A stretch of DNA of 64,000 nt from Dactylorhiza incarnata (lineage: Eukaryota; Streptophyta; Magnoliopsida; Asparagales; Orchidaceae): the NCBI GenBank assembly GCA_033032865.1, contig JAWHQI010000068.1, positions 7,316,001 through 7,380,000 of the forward strand, written 5' to 3'. This document shows, one piece after another, positions 12,379-23,000 of this stretch. The position numbers and the translations under genes were made by a program. The notes under the pieces were generated by a model. It was not told the origin of the DNA. It saw nothing but the letters and a program-made list of their open reading frames with translations, and searched no databases. How positions within the stretch are numbered: position 1 is the stretch's first letter; every line of letters begins with the position of its first letter.

Positions 12379-12480
12379 TTTTGGTGCGGTGAGCGTGGAG
12401 TGCGGCTTGTCCAAGAAAATTCCAAGGAGGGGTTGACAGGAGGCTAGGATCAAGGCGAGGAGTTCGGCGAGGCACCGCAG
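12379..12480 (+). other. Tat leader and presumed primer-binding site
   Basis: A 102-bp stretch between the LTR end and the first gag codons. It starts TTTTGGTGCGGTGAGCG. Its position fits a primer-binding site but the matching tRNA was not recognised. Confidence 0.5.
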
Positions 12481-13996
12481 GTGGTGACCCCGAGGATGTT
12501 GGCGGATTTCAGGAGGGAGGTGCTTGACACCTTCGATCTCACGGTCGCGGCGTTGCAAAGTGAGTTCGCGACCCTAGCATCTCAAGCGACCCCTCCCCTA
12601 GCAGCGGTCAGCGAGAATGCCCCGGGTGGACGAGCCGGAAAGGAAATCGCCGAAAGTTCAGTTCAAGACTTGGAGGGGCGAGTGCTGTTCACCAGCCCGA
12701 CGAGCACTATGCCTGCGAGTTCTGTGCCAGCGAGCTCTGTGCCGACGAGCGCGGCGTAGTGGAGCACACGCCCGGAGGATGTAGCGGCTGTGGGAGTGGT
12801 CCAGGCGGACACCATTCTCGCGAGCGCAGTCCCCGCGAGCCCGAGTTTGGCGAGAGAGCTCGGAGGGCGTGTGGAGCGGGAATGGGCGGCAGAAGGGGGA
12901 AGTCCCTTCTGCGAGTTGGTACTTTCCGCACCTGTCCCGGCAGGGTTCGGAGAGTGGGACAGGGTGTACTACAATGGCAGGGACGACCCTGTCCAACATC
13001 TCCAGTCTTTTGAGGACTCGGTCTCTATCAAGCCGATGTCGGATGCCTTCAAGTGTCGGCTCTTCGCCGTCACCCTTAAAGAGAAGGCAAGAGATTGGTT
13101 CCACCAACCCCCTGCAGGGTCGATCTACGTCTTCGAAGATCTGTGCCGAAGTTTCCTGTTGCGATTCTCGACTTTGAAGAGAAGGAAGAAGGACGCCGAG
13201 TCTCTCTTCAAAGTGAAGCAGGAGCCGAAGGAGTCGTTGGCTCTCTACGCAGACCAGTTTCAGGAGGAGGTGCTGGTCACTCAGGAGATGCCTGGGTTCG
13301 CACTCCAACTCGCTTTCACCGTCAGATTAAGGGAGAGTTTTTTCAAAATGGCTTTAAAGAGGAAAGCCCCCGTCTCCTACGAAGAGTTGATGGAGAGGGT
13401 GGCGGAAGAAATTGAGAGTGAGGAGGCCAACCCGGAGCTTACCAAGAGGCTAGCAAAGCTCAGTGAGCCAGAGGTCAGGCAGCAGGAAGTAAGGAGAAGG
13501 GAAGAGCCCAGGGCCCCGGAGGTGGAGTGGAGGCCACGTACCGAAGGAATGCAAGGGCAGGGGAGGTTACGGCCCGGGAAGGGGTAACTTCTATGGAGGT
13601 CAAGGAAGACCCCACCAATTGGGATGGAGACAGGGTCCGAGGCAATTGCCTCTCCCACCTCAACAAGCCATGGCGATCAGGCGGGGAAGAGGAGGAAGAG
13701 GAAGGAGAGAAGAGGCGAGAGAAGAAGCGGGAGCAAGAAGGAGGAGGAATAGGATGGCGGAAGGCGAAACAGGGGACGTGACGCTGCCGTATTGTGACTT
13801 CCATGATGAGGAAGGTCATGCGACGTCCACCTGCCCAGAGTTCCTAGAAACAAAAAGGGACCGAGCGCCCGCACCGAGGCAACAACAACAAGTGAGAATT
13901 GAGGAGGTCGAGCCTCGAGGGGAGGAGGAAGAAAGGTGTGAAGACAGAGTTGATGTGGGGAATAGAGGAGGGATCAGGGTGATCCATGGGGGGTAG
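12481..13996 (+). pseudogene. Tat gag (capsid and nucleocapsid), broken
   Basis: The start at 12481 follows the leader. An N-terminal variable part ends at a stop (12757-12759) and the same frame resumes into the capsid core: VYYNGRDDPVQHLQSFEDS, KPMSDAFKCRLFAVTL and KARDWFHQPPAGSI, followed by KRRKKDAESLFKVKQ and ESLALYADQF. This is the retrotransposon gag fold typical of Tat. After a stop at 13585-13587 a second frame (13619-13996) carries an arginine/glutamate-rich linker and a zinc-binding motif (YCDFHDEEGHATSTC, C..H..GH..C), then RVIHGG, which leads into protease in Tat elements. One stop and one frameshift at least separate the parts. Confidence 0.8.
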
Positions 13997-13998
13997 GG

Positions 13999-14526
13999 GT
14001 GGAGGTAACCCGCAAGGCTAGCCTCCATACTATCTATCGGCGGAGCGTGGCCTCAACATCCACTGCTCCACCCCCAGCGGAAAGAATTTCTTTCTCCCAG
14101 AAGGACATGCCAAGCTATGAAGACCCATTCTGCGATGCGCTGGTCATCCAGACCGCCATCGAGAACTTCACCGTCTCGCGGATTCTAGTCGATAATGGGA
14201 GCTCGGTCAACGTCATCTTCAAGAAGGTGTTTGACGAGATGAAGGTGGAGGCCAAGAGGGTGTTGGCCTCGGATGGCCCCCTATTCGGCTTTTTGGGAGA
14301 AAGGAAGGAGGTAGAGGGTGGAGTGGTGCTCCATGTGACCCTCGGAGGGCAGTCCCGGAACTGCCGCTTCGTGATAGTGGACGCCCCAAGTAGCTACAGC
14401 ACCATCTTTGGACTGCCTCTCATCAGCGCGTTCAGATGCGTCCATTTCACCTTCCACCAGTGTCTCAAGTTCAACGCGGGTGGAGTCCAGGTCCGGATCC
14501 GAGGAGACCCCAAGATGGCGAGATAG
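13999..14526 (+). pseudogene. Tat aspartic protease
   Basis: The frame carries FCDALVIQTAIENFTVSRIL, then the active site RILVDNGSSVNVIF (Asp-Asn-Gly-Ser-Ser, usual for Tat) and STIFGLPLISAF. It ends at a TAG (14524-14526) followed in the same frame by CYVTAV, where the polyprotein normally continues. It would cut the polyprotein during maturation. The upstream end joins gag across a stop at 13994-13996. Confidence 0.8.
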
Positions 14527-14532
14527 TGCTAT

Positions 14533-15284
14533 GTGACGGCTGTCAACACCGTCACCTGGATGGGAGAAGCGGAGGAGTTCGATAAAGTGATGGAGGAGGC
14601 GGCAGAAGCCAGAGGAGAGAATGGAGTCGAGGAGAGGATTGAGGAAGAGGAAGTTCATGCCCAGGAAGGTGTCGCTGAGAGGCCCAGGGCGGAGAAAGGA
14701 GAAGAAGAGGGGAAAGGAGAGGGTGCCCGTGAAGGAGGGGCGGAAGAGTTGATGATGGTAGGAGAGGCAGAGACGGAGGAAGGAGCCCAAGCGCTCGCTT
14801 GCGGTGGAGAGAAGGAAAATGCTTGGGGAGAGCAATCTAGGCTAGAGGCCGTGGATGAGGTCGTGGAGCTTGAAGTCACCACTCGGCTTGGGGTGGTGGA
14901 AAAGGTCCGAGTCAGCGGAGAGCTCAGTTCGGAGGAGCAGGCCGAGATCCTGGACTGCGTGCAGAAGAATGTGGATGTCTTCGCTTGGAGCGCCGCAGAG
15001 ATACCCAGGATCGATGCAGATGTGGCTTGGCACCGCCTCAACCTCGATCCCGGCACCCGCCCCATCCGTCAAAAGAGGAGGGCCGTAGCGGACTAGCTTG
15101 AAGCACCCATCCGAGAGGAGGTGGGTAAACTCCTGCAGGCAGGTTTTGTATCGGAGATCCAGTATCCAGGCTGGGTCTCCAACGTGGTCATGGTGAAGAA
15201 GGGAGGAGGTAAGTGGAGAATGTTTATCGATTTTTCTTTACTTAATAAATCATGCCCAAAAGATTGATACCCCCTGCCTAGAAT
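14533..15284 (+). pseudogene. Tat acidic linker and N-terminal reverse transcriptase
   Basis: About 14560-14840 encodes a Glu-rich linker of low complexity. It is followed by RT-proximal motifs: QAEILDCVQKNVDVFAWSA, IPRIDADVAWHRLNLDP, then after a TAG (15094-15096) REEVGKLLQAGFVSEI, WVSNVVMVKKGGGKWRM and NKSCPKD. A TGA (15265-15267) precedes the YPLPRI motif, which is then cut by the solo LTR at 15285. RT resumes at 16362. The linker length and charge are usual for Tat; the stops mark it as dead. Confidence 0.8.
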
Positions 15285-16357
15285 TGTTGGGTTTTCTATA
15301 CCCCTCGAAAGGGATGACATATTAAATATGCGCAGCGGAAATAACAAGAACAACCCAAAAGAAGCTAACGGATCTTGCGGTTTTCATGATTCAAGAGAAT
15401 AAGCAAATCGAAATACAAGGTACCTTTGCGGGATTGAGTCAACACTCAACCAAGGTGCTCCCAAAAGAAATCCAAATTTCTGTCCTTGAGTTCTTCAAGA
15501 ATCGAAATGGATTGATCCCTCTATAGAAGTCCACACAAGCGATGAAGAACCCTAGCTTCTTGTCGTACAAGAACTAGGTAAGAGAAGGAAGCTCTCAACG
15601 TCCCCACAGACTGCTAGATCTGATCCAGGGGAGGCGGCGACTGGCGGAGGCGACTAGCGGCGGCGGAAGACGATCGGCGGATGGAACGAGAGCGATCAGA
15701 ACACTTCCGTCTTTTTGGCTCTACAGAAAATGCGAAAAGTCTCGATCTGAAAAACATCGTTCTCGAAGCCCTAATCACGTTCATTTTATATGCAAGGCAT
15801 AAAATAGGCTATCCGCAGACCATAGGGAAAAATAGAATATCTGTCTAGATTTACATTCGCCGAATTCGACTAATCACTATAACCGAATTCGACTCAGATT
15901 CGGCGAAACCATTTCGACGAATTCGTCTATATATAAATTTGGCTATATAAATTCGGCGAAACCCTTTCGTTGAACTGACCTGATTCGGCTAAACCCTTTA
16001 GTCGAATCTGTAATAAATTCGGTTAATCATATTAGCCGAATTTCATTAGTCGAATCAACATAATTCGGTTAATCACATTAGCCGAATTTGACACAATTCG
16101 GTTAAACCCTTTAGCCGAATTTGTCATGTATAAACCCATTCGTTTAAACCCTTTAAACGATTTCCCGTTGAGACATTCTCAACATAATTCCAAGCAGTCA
16201 CAAGATTGGTCCTCCACTCATATCCAATATGAGTAAGGCCAACACAATCCTTTATCCAATTTCTCCAAACGCTTTTATGTGCGACCCTATAGGCTCATAT
16301 TGCGTTGGCAGAAGACTAACTATTAATTGCTTTGAGATCAGCTCAGAAACTCCAACA
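15285..16357 (-). repeat. Solo LTR of a Ty1/copia element inside Tat RT
   Basis: Starts TGTTGGG and ends TCCAACA, with inverted ends. GAAT is present on both sides (15281-15284, 16358-16361); removing the insert restores the PLPRID motif of RT, so the ends are exact. The minus strand is the likely sense strand: a cluster of ATTCGGC/GCCGAAT dyads (about 15850-16170) is followed by a TATA-like CATATAAAATG (15782-15792) and it ends with a CCGCTGCGCATATT-type copia LTR tail. No internal region remains, so it arose by LTR-LTR recombination. If the duplication is AGAAT (5 bp) the LTR would end one base earlier, without the usual CA. Confidence 0.82.
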
Positions 16358-16361
16358 GAAT

Positions 16362-16694
16362 CGACGCCCTGGTTGACTCAGCCGTCAGTTTTCCTGTAAT
16401 GTCTTTCTTAGATGCTTTTTCAGGTTACCACCAAATTCGCATGCACCCCCCGGACATCAAAGATGTCTCCTTCATCACAGGGGATGGTTGTTACTGTTAT
16501 AAGATGATGCCCTTTGGGCTCAAGAACGCAGGTGCCACGTACCAAAGGATGATGGATAGGGTCTTTCGCGAACAGAAAGGAAGAAATTTAGAGGTCTATG
16601 TTGATGATCTCATGGTGAAAAGTCGGGACCTTGAGTCCCACCTCCGAGACCTCGAGGAGACGTTCGGAACTCTACGAAAGTACAAGATGAAACT
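16362..16694 (+). pseudogene. Tat reverse transcriptase palm
   Basis: Continues RT after the solo LTR: SFLDAFSGYHQI (first catalytic Asp), MPFGLKNAGATYQRMMD, VYVDDLMVKS (YVDD box intact) and LRKYKMKL. It is interrupted by Athila at 16695 and continues at 27388 in frame with NPLKCVFG. No stop is seen in this part. Confidence 0.85.
16690..16694. other. Target-site duplication of Athila, left copy
   Basis: AAACT; repeated at 27383-27387 right after the other LTR. Both copies are perfect. Confidence 0.95.
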
Positions 16695-18449
16695 TGATAT
16701 AGATTTTACTTGTTTTGAAATTTTAGTGAAGGGTTGAGATTTTCTCCAAAACTATATCCGATAAAGGCAAGTGTACCTTATCGTCTATAGTATAGGATAT
16801 TAAGAAATACCAAGGTCGTATTCCACGGGGCGGGTTGATTACTTCTACTTTGAGGAAAGTCACTATTATCTTATCTAATGATATTTTGGGGTTTTGGTTC
16901 TTAGCTAAAAAAAGAGAAATTGCAAGCTAAATTAAGGGTTTAGATGATGATAAAAGAGGCTAGTACTCAATCAAAAGTCACCTTGGAGTGAGAAAAGACA
17001 AGTAAAAAGAAATTAAATCTAATTCCATTTAAATTGAACTACTTGACCGTGGAGGTTCCCGAAGCTCGAACATGCCTCTCTCGAGGTTAATGCCCAACTA
17101 AGATTAGGAAAAATCAACCGGACTCTCGTCCTATAATCGATTACCTAAAACTTGCTTTACGAGGTGAACCCCACTATTGGATTTGACTCCAATCCGGGAG
17201 ATTTACGCCATCCTCTCTCGAGGGGTGCGTGCAACTCTCTTTACCCTTGAGTGATCGATTCATACTTTGAGCCTCTCGGCTAACTAAATATGAAAACTTA
17301 AGCGAAAACCATATATCGAAAGTATGGCCTCACTAATTAAAAATCAAGGATAATTCAAGTGTTTATAAAAACGGAAAAAGAAAACTTTAGAAAATCATAA
17401 CTTGTCTAACTCATCCTCGGATCATTTTGATCGAGTACTAATGAGGATTAGTTAATCATGGTGGAGGGGGAAGAGGAAGAAAAATAAAAATGCATATTAA
17501 GAAATTTTAGCTAAGGAGGAGACAAAATAAAGAGAACAAACTATTTTTTTTTTATTTAAATGAAAAACTATTACAAGACTTAAGAAAGGAAATTGCAAGC
17601 TAGGAAAAACAAGATTACAAGCTTAAACTAGACTATTGCACTAAAGGAAAGCTAATACATTGCATTAGAAAAATAAGAGAGCATGAAAATAAAGAGACAT
17701 GAACATGAACATGAAAAAGGAAAACTACTCAAGATTGGCTCCAGCAGCACCTTCCCCACTCCAAAATTCTCAACCTTGAACTCAAGGAGAGCCTCTGAAT
17801 TTATAGGCAAAAATTTCATGTTACACGCCCTCGGTCACGGGCGTGACCTAGGGCGTGTAATCTCTGCAGCATCGGATCCGGTCGCGGCGTGGGCTTGGCG
17901 TGACGGCGGGAGAAAAACGCACATGTCACGGGCGTGACAATTGGGTCACGGGCGTGACTCAGGACGGCTTCATTTAATGCGGCATGGGCTAGCCAGACGG
18001 CGCGGCGGCGTGCTTGGATCACGCGGGAAGGTCACGGGCGTGACTTTGGGTCACGGGCGTGACTCAAGTTGACTTCTCAACGGCAGCTTCTCGTCTCGAC
18101 GGCGGCTCCACGTGGCAGATGCTAAAATTACACGCCCCCGGTCACGGGCGTGACTTTGGGTCACGGGCGTGACCTGGGGCGTGACTGGGTGTGGACTAGC
18201 TCAACAGCACGGCTGCGACTCTGGACTGATCTTCAGGTTACACGCCCTTGGTCACGGGCGTGACCGAGGGCGTGACATGTGATTTTTCCCGATTTGTCCC
18301 AGAAATCTGCAAATATTAAAATTAGGCTAAGTTAGAATCAAAATTACAAAAAGAACTACTTATAACCTAAAATTGACATAAAAAGGAAAATTCATATTAA
18401 ATAATTACAAAATTTTCTATTAAAAACTTATATAAAAACTACTTTATCA
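16695..18449 (-). repeat. 3' LTR of Athila
   Basis: 1755 bp. The region 17815-18280 holds about ten copies of GTCACGGGCGTGAC-type dyads and CACGCCC/GGGCGTG half-sites. A TATA box (CCTATAAATT, minus, 17798-17807) lies directly after them in the direction of transcription. ORFs reported here (for example near 17683-17937) also appear unchanged in the other LTR and are shadows of the repeats. Confidence 0.93.
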
Positions 18450-18470
18450 AATACCCCCATACTTGAGGTT
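18450..18470 (-). other. Polypurine tract of Athila
   Basis: On the minus strand CCTCAAGTATGGGGGTATT directly precedes the LTR start TGATAAAG. A similar tract is present further inside at 19782-19797. Confidence 0.85.
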
Positions 18471-20047
18471 TTGCTATTCCAGAGCAAAAGTGTGAGACAT
18501 AATTTATAAGACATCCTTAAAAAAAAAATTTTTAATTTAAAACTAAAATTTCATTTAACCAAAAGTTAAGTTAAGAGTAAATTCAAGGGGGAGTTAAGTC
18601 CTAAATTATGATGATGATTTGAAAAGAGGGAAAAATGTTTAGGCAATAACTTCTCAAGAAAATTAAGTAGTTTGACAAAATTGTAGAAATTATAAAACTA
18701 AATTAAATTAAAATTATAAGAACTCTATCTTAAAAGAATCTTAAGGAAAAGTAAATTACTAAATATTGCTCTCTCCATAATTTTCAACTAAAACTAGAAC
18801 AATGATAATTGGCTAAGGGTGATTTCATAGAATTTGGCATAAGAAGAGAAATTTTTGAATGGAGGAAATGGAATTTATCATGAAATTTCCTTTTTTTTTT
18901 CTCTTCTAATAAAAACCCAAAATGTATATGGTTTAGGAGTAATGAATTTTATCCTCTTACTCCATGCCATATAATCTTTTCAAATATTTTGGGTGCATAT
19001 GTTTTAGGGAATAATGAATTTTATCCTCTTATTCCCATGACATATGATCTTTTAATACACATTTTTTTATGCCATCAAAGGGGGTAGGGTAGGGGAAAAA
19101 TAAATCTAGCTAGTTTTAAATCATATTGAGAGCAAATTCTAGTAAAATTAAAATTCCTAAGATCTGAGAAGTTAGAAGAAAGTATAATTGAAATCTAAAG
19201 AGGTTTAAGAAATTTACTACAAAATGAAGCCATTTAAAAATAAAAAGAGAAGTCATGCTAACAAAATTCTCTAATCAATTTAAAATCATAAGATGATTCT
19301 TAAATCAAGATTACCTCAAATTTAAAATTAACAAACTATGATAAGCAAAATTTTAGCCAATTAAAAACTTAAACATGCTTATAAACATTCTCAACTAGAT
19401 TTCTAAGAAATCACAAAAACAACAAGGAGGGAAATAAGAATTTTTTGAATTTTTGATATTATCTTTTTTTTTGAATTTTTCTCATTAAAAACTATTTACA
19501 AAGAAAGGAAACTAGATTTAAAACTTAAAAAATTTTTTTGCAAGTCTTGGACTTCCCAAGGGCTACCCGGTGAAGGGTTCGCAAGGTACTAGGAGGTGTG
19601 ATGGGATAAAATCCCAAACGTCCCTTTCCAAGATTTAAATTTTTCTGTTTTCTATTTTTTTTGAGTTTTGGGTTTTACAAGTGCTAAAATAGAAGAAAAA
19701 CATAAGAAAATATATATTTTTTTTTTTTTGAAAATTTTCTAATTTAACAACTATTTACAAGAATTTACAAAGGGCTATTTACACCCCCATACTTAAAGTT
19801 AAACATTGTCCCCAATGTTTAAAAATAAGTATGAAGTAGGAAAAGATAAAAAAAATGCAAAAACGAAAGAAGAGAAGGAAAAAGGGCTTCCCTGATTTTT
19901 TTTTGAAGCTTTTGTGGGGAAGCCGCGATTACCTGCAAAAGTTGTTAAAGAAGAAAAGAAAAGACAAGAGAAAATAACAAAAGATAACTTTGGGGTGCCT
20001 CCCAAAAGCGCTTTGTTTAAGGTCGCGTAGCTTGACCCACTTGCCGA
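18471..20047 (-). other. Athila 3' untranslated region with twin hairpins
   Basis: A 1.6-kb AT-rich region after the gag-pol stop, with no ORF of note. It contains two hairpins with the same 14-nt loop (18925-18973 and 18996-19046), a 90-bp segment also present in the 5' leader (19543-19632 versus 25409-25500) and a second PPT-like tract (19782-19797). Confidence 0.8.
18925..19046 (-). repeat. Twin hairpins with identical 14-nt loop in Athila 3' UTR
   Basis: Hairpin one (18925-18973) pairs TATATGG with CCATATA and GGAGTAA with TTACTCC around the plus-strand loop TGAATTTTATCCTC. Hairpin two (18996-19046) pairs CATATG with CATATG and GGGAATAA with TTATTCCC around the same loop. The stems differ but remain paired, including one G:C to A:T exchange in the inner stem. 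This favours a folded RNA or DNA signal. Confidence 0.65.
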
Positions 20048-23000
20048 TTATGTTATATGATGAAGAAAAATCGCATCACTCTTGTCATTAGGTACGTCTC
20101 CCGGAAGATACAATTTAAGGCGGTGCCCGTTAACTTTGAAGGAGCCTTTTTCTGGGTGGGAAATTAGGATTGTCCCATAGGACCAAACCTCTTTAACAAT
20201 AAAGGGTCCGGACCATCGGGATTTTAATTTTCCCGGAAAAAGGCGAAGGCGAGAATTATAAAGGAGGACGAGATCGCCCGGCGAAAAAGTTTTCGGAAAT
20301 TTTATATGTTTATCGTGATAAAACTTTGTTCGCTCCTTATATAATTTATTGCTCTCATACGCATTCGCTCGCCATTCATCTAACTCGTTTATTTGAAACT
20401 TCCTTTGTTCACCCGCTAAAGTGGAATCGAGATTTAAAAATTTAAGCGCCCAAAATGCGCGGTGTTCTAATTCGACCGGAAGGTGGCAAGCCTTGCCATA
20501 GACCATTCGATATGGTGTACAACCGATAGCGGTCTTGTACGCCGTACGATAGGCCCAAAGCGCGTCATCGAGCTTTATTGCCCAATCCTTCCGATTAATA
20601 GAAACCGTTTTCTCTAAAATTCGCTTTAATTCTCGATTAACCACTTCGACTTGGCCGCTCGTTTGTGGGTGATATGCAGTGGATAGTTTGTGCGTGACAC
20701 CATATTTTGCTAAAGTTTTTGTGAATTGAGTATTGCAAAAATGGGTGCCCCGATCACTCACAATAGCGCGCGGAGTGCCAAATCGAGAAAATAATTTTTT
20801 TAAAAAGTTAACGACGACTCGCGCATCGTTGGTGGGGAGAGCTTGCGCTTCCGCCCACCTTGACACGTAGTCGACCGCCACTAGAATATACTTATTTGAA
20901 AATGAAGGAGGGAGAGGACCAACGAAATCAATGCCCCAAAGATCGAAAATCTCGCATTCTAAGAAAATATTTTGGGGCATCTCATCCCGGCGAGAGATGT
21001 TGCCCGACCGCTGGCAGGTGTCGCAAGTACTCACAAGGGTGTGAGCATCTTTAAAGAGCGTGGGCCAATAAAAGCCTGCCTCCAGCGCCTTCCTCGCGGT
21101 TCGGTTCGAATGATAATGACCACCGGATGGTCCCTCGTGATAATGTCGTAAAATTTTAAGACCCTCCTCACTCGAGACGCATCGTCTCACCACTTGGTCT
21201 GCGCATACATGGAATAAAAAGGGGTCCTCCCAAAAGTAATTCTTTAAATCAGAAAAGAATTTCTTCTTTTTCTGACTCGAGAATTCTTTTAGCAAGACCC
21301 GGGCTACTAAATAGTTAGCCAGATCTGCAAACCAGGGGGTAGACGACGTATTAATATCTTCGAGAGCGAGGAGGCGCTCTTCGGGAAATTTATCATCGAT
21401 GTCAGATTCTATCAAAACTTCCGAGGCGGGGTTTTCTAAACGGGAGAGATGATCGGCCGCCAAGTTTTCGGCTCCTCTTTTGTCCCGGATCTCTAAGTCA
21501 AACTCCTGCAAGAGGAGGATCCATCGCAAAAGACGAGGCTTGGCGTCCGATTTGCTTAAAAGATACCTAAGTGCGGAGTGATCCGTGAAGACAATAACTT
21601 TTGAGAGGGTGATATATGACCTAAACTTATCGAAGGCAAAAACGATCGCTAGAAGCTCCTTTTCGGTTGTGGTGTAATTCGCTTGTGCCGACGTGAGTGT
21701 TTTGCTCGCATAATAAATAGGGTGGAAATACTTACTCACCCGTTGGCCTAAAACGGCACCAACCGCGATGTCACTCGCGTCGCACATGATTTCAAAAGGA
21801 AGCGACCAATCCGGCGCGACTAGAATCGGGGAGTTTATAAGTTTCTCTTTGATGAGTTTAAAAGCCAAATGGCATTCATCGCTAAAAATAAACGAGGATT
21901 CTTTTTCAAGAAGGTGGGTTAACGGCTTTGTGATTTTTGAAAAATTCTGTATAAAGCGCCGATAAAACCCCGCGTGGCCTAGGAAACTACGAATAGCTTT
22001 TACGTTTGTTGGAGGGGGAAGTTTTTCAATCACTTCGATCTTGGCCTTATCGACCTCGATCCCCATGCCCGAAATTTTATGACCAAGGACTAGCCCTTCC
22101 TTGACCATAAAATGGCATTTCTCCCAATTAAGTGCTAAATTCGTTTCCTCGCATCGCTGCAACACGCGCTCAAGATTTTTTAAACAATTTTTAAATGAAT
22201 TTCCGAACACGGAAAAGTCGTCCATAAACACTTCCATCACCTCCTCTACTAACTCGTCAAATAATGCCAGCATACATCTTTGGAATGTAGCTGGCGCATT
22301 ACAAAGACCAAATGGCATCCTTCGATAAGCGAAGGTGCCAAAGGGACAAGTGAAAGTGGTTTTCTCTTGGTCGTCGGGCGAAATCGGTATTTGAAAATAT
22401 CCCGACAAACCATCGAGAAAATAGTAGTAGGAGTGACCTGAAAGGCGCTCTAAAATTTGATCGATGAATGGTAGGGGGAAGTGATCCTTACGGGTGGCAT
22501 CATTTATTTTTCGGTAATCGATGCACATCCGCCAACCCGTAACAGTACGGGTTGGGATCAACTCGTTATTCTCATTAGCTACTACCGTAATGCCACCTTT
22601 CTTTGGTACGACTTGTACTGGGCTAACCCAAGTACTATCCGATATCGGGTAGATAATTCCCGCGTCCAATAGTTTGATCACTTCGGCCTTAACGACTTCT
22701 TTCATGTTAGGGTTTAGCCGTCGTTGAGGCTGGACCGAATTTCGGGAATTATCTTCGAGGAAGATTTTATGAGTGCAGAAGGAAGGGTTTATACCCTTTA
22801 TATCCGAAATTTGCCACGCAATTGCGTGGCGGTGCTTTCTTAAGACAATAGCCAACTCGGAAATTTCTGAGTTGCTAAGTTCGGATGAAACGATGACGGG
22901 TAGCTTCGACTCTTTTTCTAAAAATAAATACTTAAGGTGAGGGGGAAGTTGCTTTAGTTCCAAAACGGGTGGCTCTTCATAAGATGTTTTGATTTTTAAT

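Noticed and set aside
12658..13308. 216-codon minus-strand ORF opposite Tat gag
   Set aside because: It is the shadow of the GC-rich gag frame; no motif or start context supports it.
17683..18022. Short ORFs in the Athila LTR, repeated at 26616-26955
   Set aside because: They overlap the dyad cluster and promoter of the LTR and are identical because the LTRs are.
18471..20047. An env-like gene downstream of Athila pol
   Set aside because: No ORF of suitable length or membrane segment exists in either strand of this AT-rich region.
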